A stretch of DNA of 64,000 nucleotides, taken from assembly GCA_000525675.1 (NCBI GenBank), contig CP002190.1, forward strand, positions 992,001 through 1,056,000, in the 5' to 3' direction. The notes under the pieces are model-generated. The model made no database searches and had not been told where the DNA came from. It was given only the letters and a program-made list of their open reading frames with translations. Of this stretch, positions 61,548 to 64,000 are shown in pieces. The DNA comes from Bdellovibrio bacteriovorus W (GTDB lineage Bacteria; Bdellovibrionota; Bdellovibrionia; Bdellovibrionales; Bdellovibrionaceae). Within the stretch, counting starts at the first letter, position 1; every line of letters begins with the position of its first letter. A program made the translations under genes and the position numbers.

Positions 61548-61882
61548 ACCGTTATGCCCTCCTGAGCCAATACACATCTCGTGTGAAATCAGTTTCGATC
61601 AAGAAGGCTAAATACTGAAATTTGATCTAAGCGATTGAAATCGTTTTTGAATTAAAAAAAGGTCTCTTATTGAGGCAAGCTAAGTATTCATAATCATTAC
61701 AAACTACTAAAAAAAGCAGTTCGTAAAAAAAAATCTTGTGAATAACTTTTGATCAGAATTCTAGAAATAGGTGTCAGAAAATTGGTCTAAGTATTTGAAA
61801 TTTTAAGAAGTTCTTTTTTTGTGTCGAACTTCTAAGCGGTACTTTTGAGGTTGTTTTGAATACCGTTTTGTTGAAGGTGTTT
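61548..61882. other. AT-rich intergenic region upstream of the motor operon
   Basis: About 335 bases with several A/T runs. It holds a weak hairpin AGAAGTTC / GAACTTCT (61806-61832), likely the end of the preceding small-gene transcript. On the minus strand a possible promoter is TTGCCT, 17 nt, TTAATT at about 61650-61680. No ORF seen. Confidence 0.5.
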
Positions 61883-62407
61883 TCACCGAAGGGTGTTCCA
61901 GAATTTTTTTATATTTTGCTGATCTGCCTCTGTAGCTTTCTTAGAGAGGCGAAAAACAAGTGCTATGGGTTTCATGCGGATAAAGCCTACAACGACGTGT
62001 CTCTCGGGGTAGAGAGCGTCTTTGTCGATGTCGTTGAGCTGTGCTTGGCAAGTCTTGCCAGTATGTCCAGTAAAGAGAGTGGCGCCTTGAAAACTTAATG
62101 TCCCGCTTTTTAGATCTCCGAAGATGCTCTCTAAGATCGCTTCACATGTTTTCTTATTCATTGCTGTTTCAGAAACTGCATGAGGTGTATAGAGATCTAC
62201 GCGGCGAAGATCTTTGGAGGATTCATTGGAGCGATTAAGGTATCCGACAAAATCTTTACCCTTGGCAAAGTCTAAAAAGGGGCTCTCGCTTGCAGAAACG
62301 AATTCAATCTCTTCTTTTGATTTTATGGGAGCTTCTACTTTCTTATTTTTAGCTAAAGAAGGTGATGAAAAGAGAGTCAGTAAAATCAAGAGTGTGGTTT
62401 GATACAT
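61883..62407 (-). CDS. Small secreted protein, unknown function
   Basis: 174 residues from MYQTTLLILLTLFSSPSLAK, a signal peptide; longer in-frame readings run antisense-like into the upstream gene and were discarded. Two Cys (KKTCEAI and GKTCQAQ) could pair. No family recognised. The start lies 4 nt from the stop of the preceding gene on the same strand. Confidence 0.72.
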   Translation of the reverse strand: MYQTTLLILLTLFSSPSLAKNKKVEAPIKSKEEIEFVSASESPFLDFAKGKDFVGYLNRSNESSKDLRRVDLYTPHAVSETAMNKKTCEAILESIFGDLKSGTLSFQGATLFTGHTGKTCQAQLNDIDKDALYPERHVVVGFIRMKPIALVFRLSKKATEADQQNIKKFWNTLR

Positions 62408-62411
62408 AGAA

Positions 62412-62900
62412 TTACCTAGTCCCTTCGCTGCCTTTGTCGGTAGAGACGTTGATTTTACCATTGCTAGCTTTGCGAACCTTCTCCACGATATTGGCGAACT
62501 GCCGATCCGTAGATTGCTTAAATTTAAACCCCTTGATCTCAATGGCTTTATCAACACCGACTTTACCTTCGTAGGTTTTGCCATTATCGAGAGTGACTTT
62601 GAGAATCATATTTTCGTAGCAAGCAGACTTGATGTAACCGTCATCGGCATAGATGTCGCCGGGCTGCCAGACGTAGCCTTCGAGCTTAAGTTTGTCGCCC
62701 ACAGGGCGGATCTTTAAACCTGCGGTTAAGAAAAAGCTATCGACCGTTAGTAGAGTCGGAAGCTCTTGTAAAATTGCAGGAAGGTTGTCTTTTTGTTTTT
62801 GATGTTCAGAGACCGACGAAACGCAGATAGGTTCAGCCCAAGCCGTAGTCGTTGAAGCTAAAATAAAGAGAGCAAAAACTGCGTGTTTTACGAAAAACAT
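62412..62900 (-). CDS. Secreted protein, unknown function
   Basis: 162 residues with a signal peptide (MFFVKHAVFALFILASTTTAWA) behind GGAGG. Body beta-rich (LKLEGYVWQPGDIYADDGYIKS, MILKVTLDNGKTYEGKVGVD) with Cys at ICVSS and SACYE. No family recognised. Two-gene unit with the next small secreted protein. Confidence 0.75.
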   Translation of the reverse strand: MFFVKHAVFALFILASTTTAWAEPICVSSVSEHQKQKDNLPAILQELPTLLTVDSFFLTAGLKIRPVGDKLKLEGYVWQPGDIYADDGYIKSACYENMILKVTLDNGKTYEGKVGVDKAIEIKGFKFKQSTDRQFANIVEKVRKASNGKINVSTDKGSEGTR

Positions 62901-63016
62901 AAACGTGCCTCCATAGGATCTGATCGACTTTTCAATCCGAGACCTTTAGATAAAGCCGAGGTATAAACACGCATCAGTGAAGTACTAGCCTAAGGTCGCT
63001 CTACCTTAGGTAGGAT

Positions 63017-63847
63017 TTATTTCTTCAGAGCTTCCTCTCGCTGCTGGAGTTTTGCTTTCTTCCAGAATTCATCTTTTTCTTCCAGCGACATCGCCTCCCA
63101 ATCAAGTTCTTCTTTGCGGATCAGTTTGACCATTTTTTCAAAGCGATCTTCGAAGCGGCGATTGGCTTTTTGCAGTGAATCTTCCGCATCCATTTTTAGA
63201 TGTCGCGCAAGTTGAGTGAGGGAGAATAAAGTGTCGCCCAGTTCATGTTCAATATCGGCTTGCTGATTGCTTTCGAGGGCTTCTTGAAATTCGTTGATCT
63301 CTTCTTTGACCTTTTCAAGAGCTCCATAGACATCGTGCCAATCAAATTTTAATTTTTCCGTTTGTTTGCCAATTTTGTGGGCGCGCATCAAGGCGGGCAG
63401 TGGAGGAACACTCAGAGAGACAGGGTCCCTTGAGATCCCCTTGGCGGCTTTTTCTTGAGCTTTGATGGCCTGCCAGTTGACGATCACTTCTTCGGGAGTG
63501 TTGGCCACTGAGTTGGAAAACACATGGGGGTGGCGACGGATGAGTTTTTCATTAATCCCTTGAAGAACGTCTTCGATTTGAAAGGCCTGCCGCTCGCTGG
63601 CCATGACTGTATTGAGCACGACTTGAAAGAGCACATCGCCTAATTCCTCTTTCATCTTAAGGTCGGTCTCTGTGCCCGCGTCTAACGAAAGAACTTCAGC
63701 GAGTTCATGGGCTTCTTCAATAGCAAAAGGTGCTAAAGTTTGGTGCGTCTGCTCTTTATCCCATGGGCAGCCGTTGGGGCCCCGTAGTTTTTCGACGATT
63801 TCAAAAAGAGCTGCTAAACTTTGTAAATTAGAAGGTGCTTTTTCCAT
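63017..63847 (-). CDS. mazG: Nucleoside triphosphate pyrophosphohydrolase MazG
   Basis: 276 residues with two MazG repeats. It hydrolyses NTPs to NMP and PPi, dampening ppGpp levels and cleaning non-standard nucleotides. First domain: LRGPNGCPWDKEQTHQTLAP near residue 20, EEAHELAEVL near 46 and EELGDVLFQVV near 73. Second: EFQEALESNQQADIEHELGDTLFSL near 185. Metal-binding Glu/Asp residues are kept (EEAHELAE, ELGD). The start MEKAPSNLQSL is preferred by family alignment; an ATG 36 nt upstream is in frame. It matches the E. coli MazG plan. Confidence 0.95.
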   Translation of the reverse strand: MEKAPSNLQSLAALFEIVEKLRGPNGCPWDKEQTHQTLAPFAIEEAHELAEVLSLDAGTETDLKMKEELGDVLFQVVLNTVMASERQAFQIEDVLQGINEKLIRRHPHVFSNSVANTPEEVIVNWQAIKAQEKAAKGISRDPVSLSVPPLPALMRAHKIGKQTEKLKFDWHDVYGALEKVKEEINEFQEALESNQQADIEHELGDTLFSLTQLARHLKMDAEDSLQKANRRFEDRFEKMVKLIRKEELDWEAMSLEEKDEFWKKAKLQQREEALKK

Positions 63848-63982
63848 GAAAAGGGTCTCGACTTTCTGAAAGAATACCTCCATTGTTAACACAGAATACG
63901 CTGATGGACGATAGAAAATCCCAGCTAAACAACAAAGCCTAGAAAATAAAACCTAGAAAAATAATTGAGGACCTTTAAAGTC

Positions 63983-64000
63983 ATGCAAGTCTTAATCGTA
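63983..64000 (+). CDS. Start of a gene cut by the right window edge
   Basis: Only six codons are visible (MQVLIV), after GAGGACC about 11 nt upstream. The reading resembles the start of many nucleotide-binding enzymes, including PurD, but that is a guess. Confidence 0.3.

Overview
The window looks like chromosomal DNA of a predatory Bdellovibrio-type bacterium (Bdellovibrionota). By eye its G+C is in the mid-40s. The evidence is a run of ordinary Gram-negative housekeeping genes (hflX, cvfB, deaD-like helicase, rlmE, purA, lptE, holA, rpsT, murJ, mazG) mixed with an unusually rich secreted and surface repertoire: two subtilases, a lysozyme-fold protein, tandem fibrinogen-domain proteins, beta-barrels and a 1602-residue lipoprotein. 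There is also a long operon resembling the myxobacterial Agl/Glt gliding machine. The genus is an inference from gene content, not from a marker search.

Layout. 1-2.1 kb: hflX (cut by the window edge) and a cvfB broken by one extra base in a T6 run. 2.3-8.2 kb: a coiled-coil membrane protein, a TolC-like protein, a cytochrome b561-like protein, a secreted lysozyme-fold protein and a DEAD-box helicase. 8.2-8.6 kb: a gap holding a candidate structured RNA. 8.6-12.9 kb: an ABC-F ATPase, a UMF1-type transporter, rlmE and a pseudouridine synthase. 12.9-20.4 kb: two S8 proteases around a diguanylate cyclase, then a beta-barrel. 20.5-24.5 kb: a DUF72 protein and two tandem fibrinogen-domain secreted proteins. 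24.5-30.1 kb: a CoA-transferase, an alcohol dehydrogenase, a tandem UspA protein, a Tat-exported dienelactone hydrolase and small secreted proteins.

30.1-35.5 kb is an accessory island. It carries a coiled-coil membrane protein, a YkgJ-type cysteine-cluster protein, short uncertain ORFs, a 44-residue membrane peptide behind a palindrome, and an overlapping pair of genes (zinc ribbon plus two-TM protein). It ends in a badly decayed tyrosine integrase just downstream of the 3' end of tRNA-Glu, which is paired with tRNA-Lys. This is where I would look first for an undescribed accessory system.

35.6-48.9 kb: purA, a dehydrogenase/aminotransferase pair, lptE-holA, a beta-barrel, a giant lipoprotein gene with a G10 tract in its upstream region, a PilZ protein, rpsT and murJ. 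49.0-61.5 kb: an eleven-gene same-strand run encoding a vWA lipoprotein, a GYF-PilZ protein, a TolQ/AglR-like and two TolR/AglQ/S-like motor subunits, a 1236-residue TPR protein, a small periplasmic protein, an FHA/TonB-like protein, a beta-barrel, another TPR protein and a coiled-coil protein. It would link an inner-membrane proton-driven motor to the outer membrane, with possible c-di-GMP input through PilZ. One of the two TolR subunits lacks the channel aspartate. 61.9-64 kb: two small secreted proteins, mazG and the first codons of another gene.
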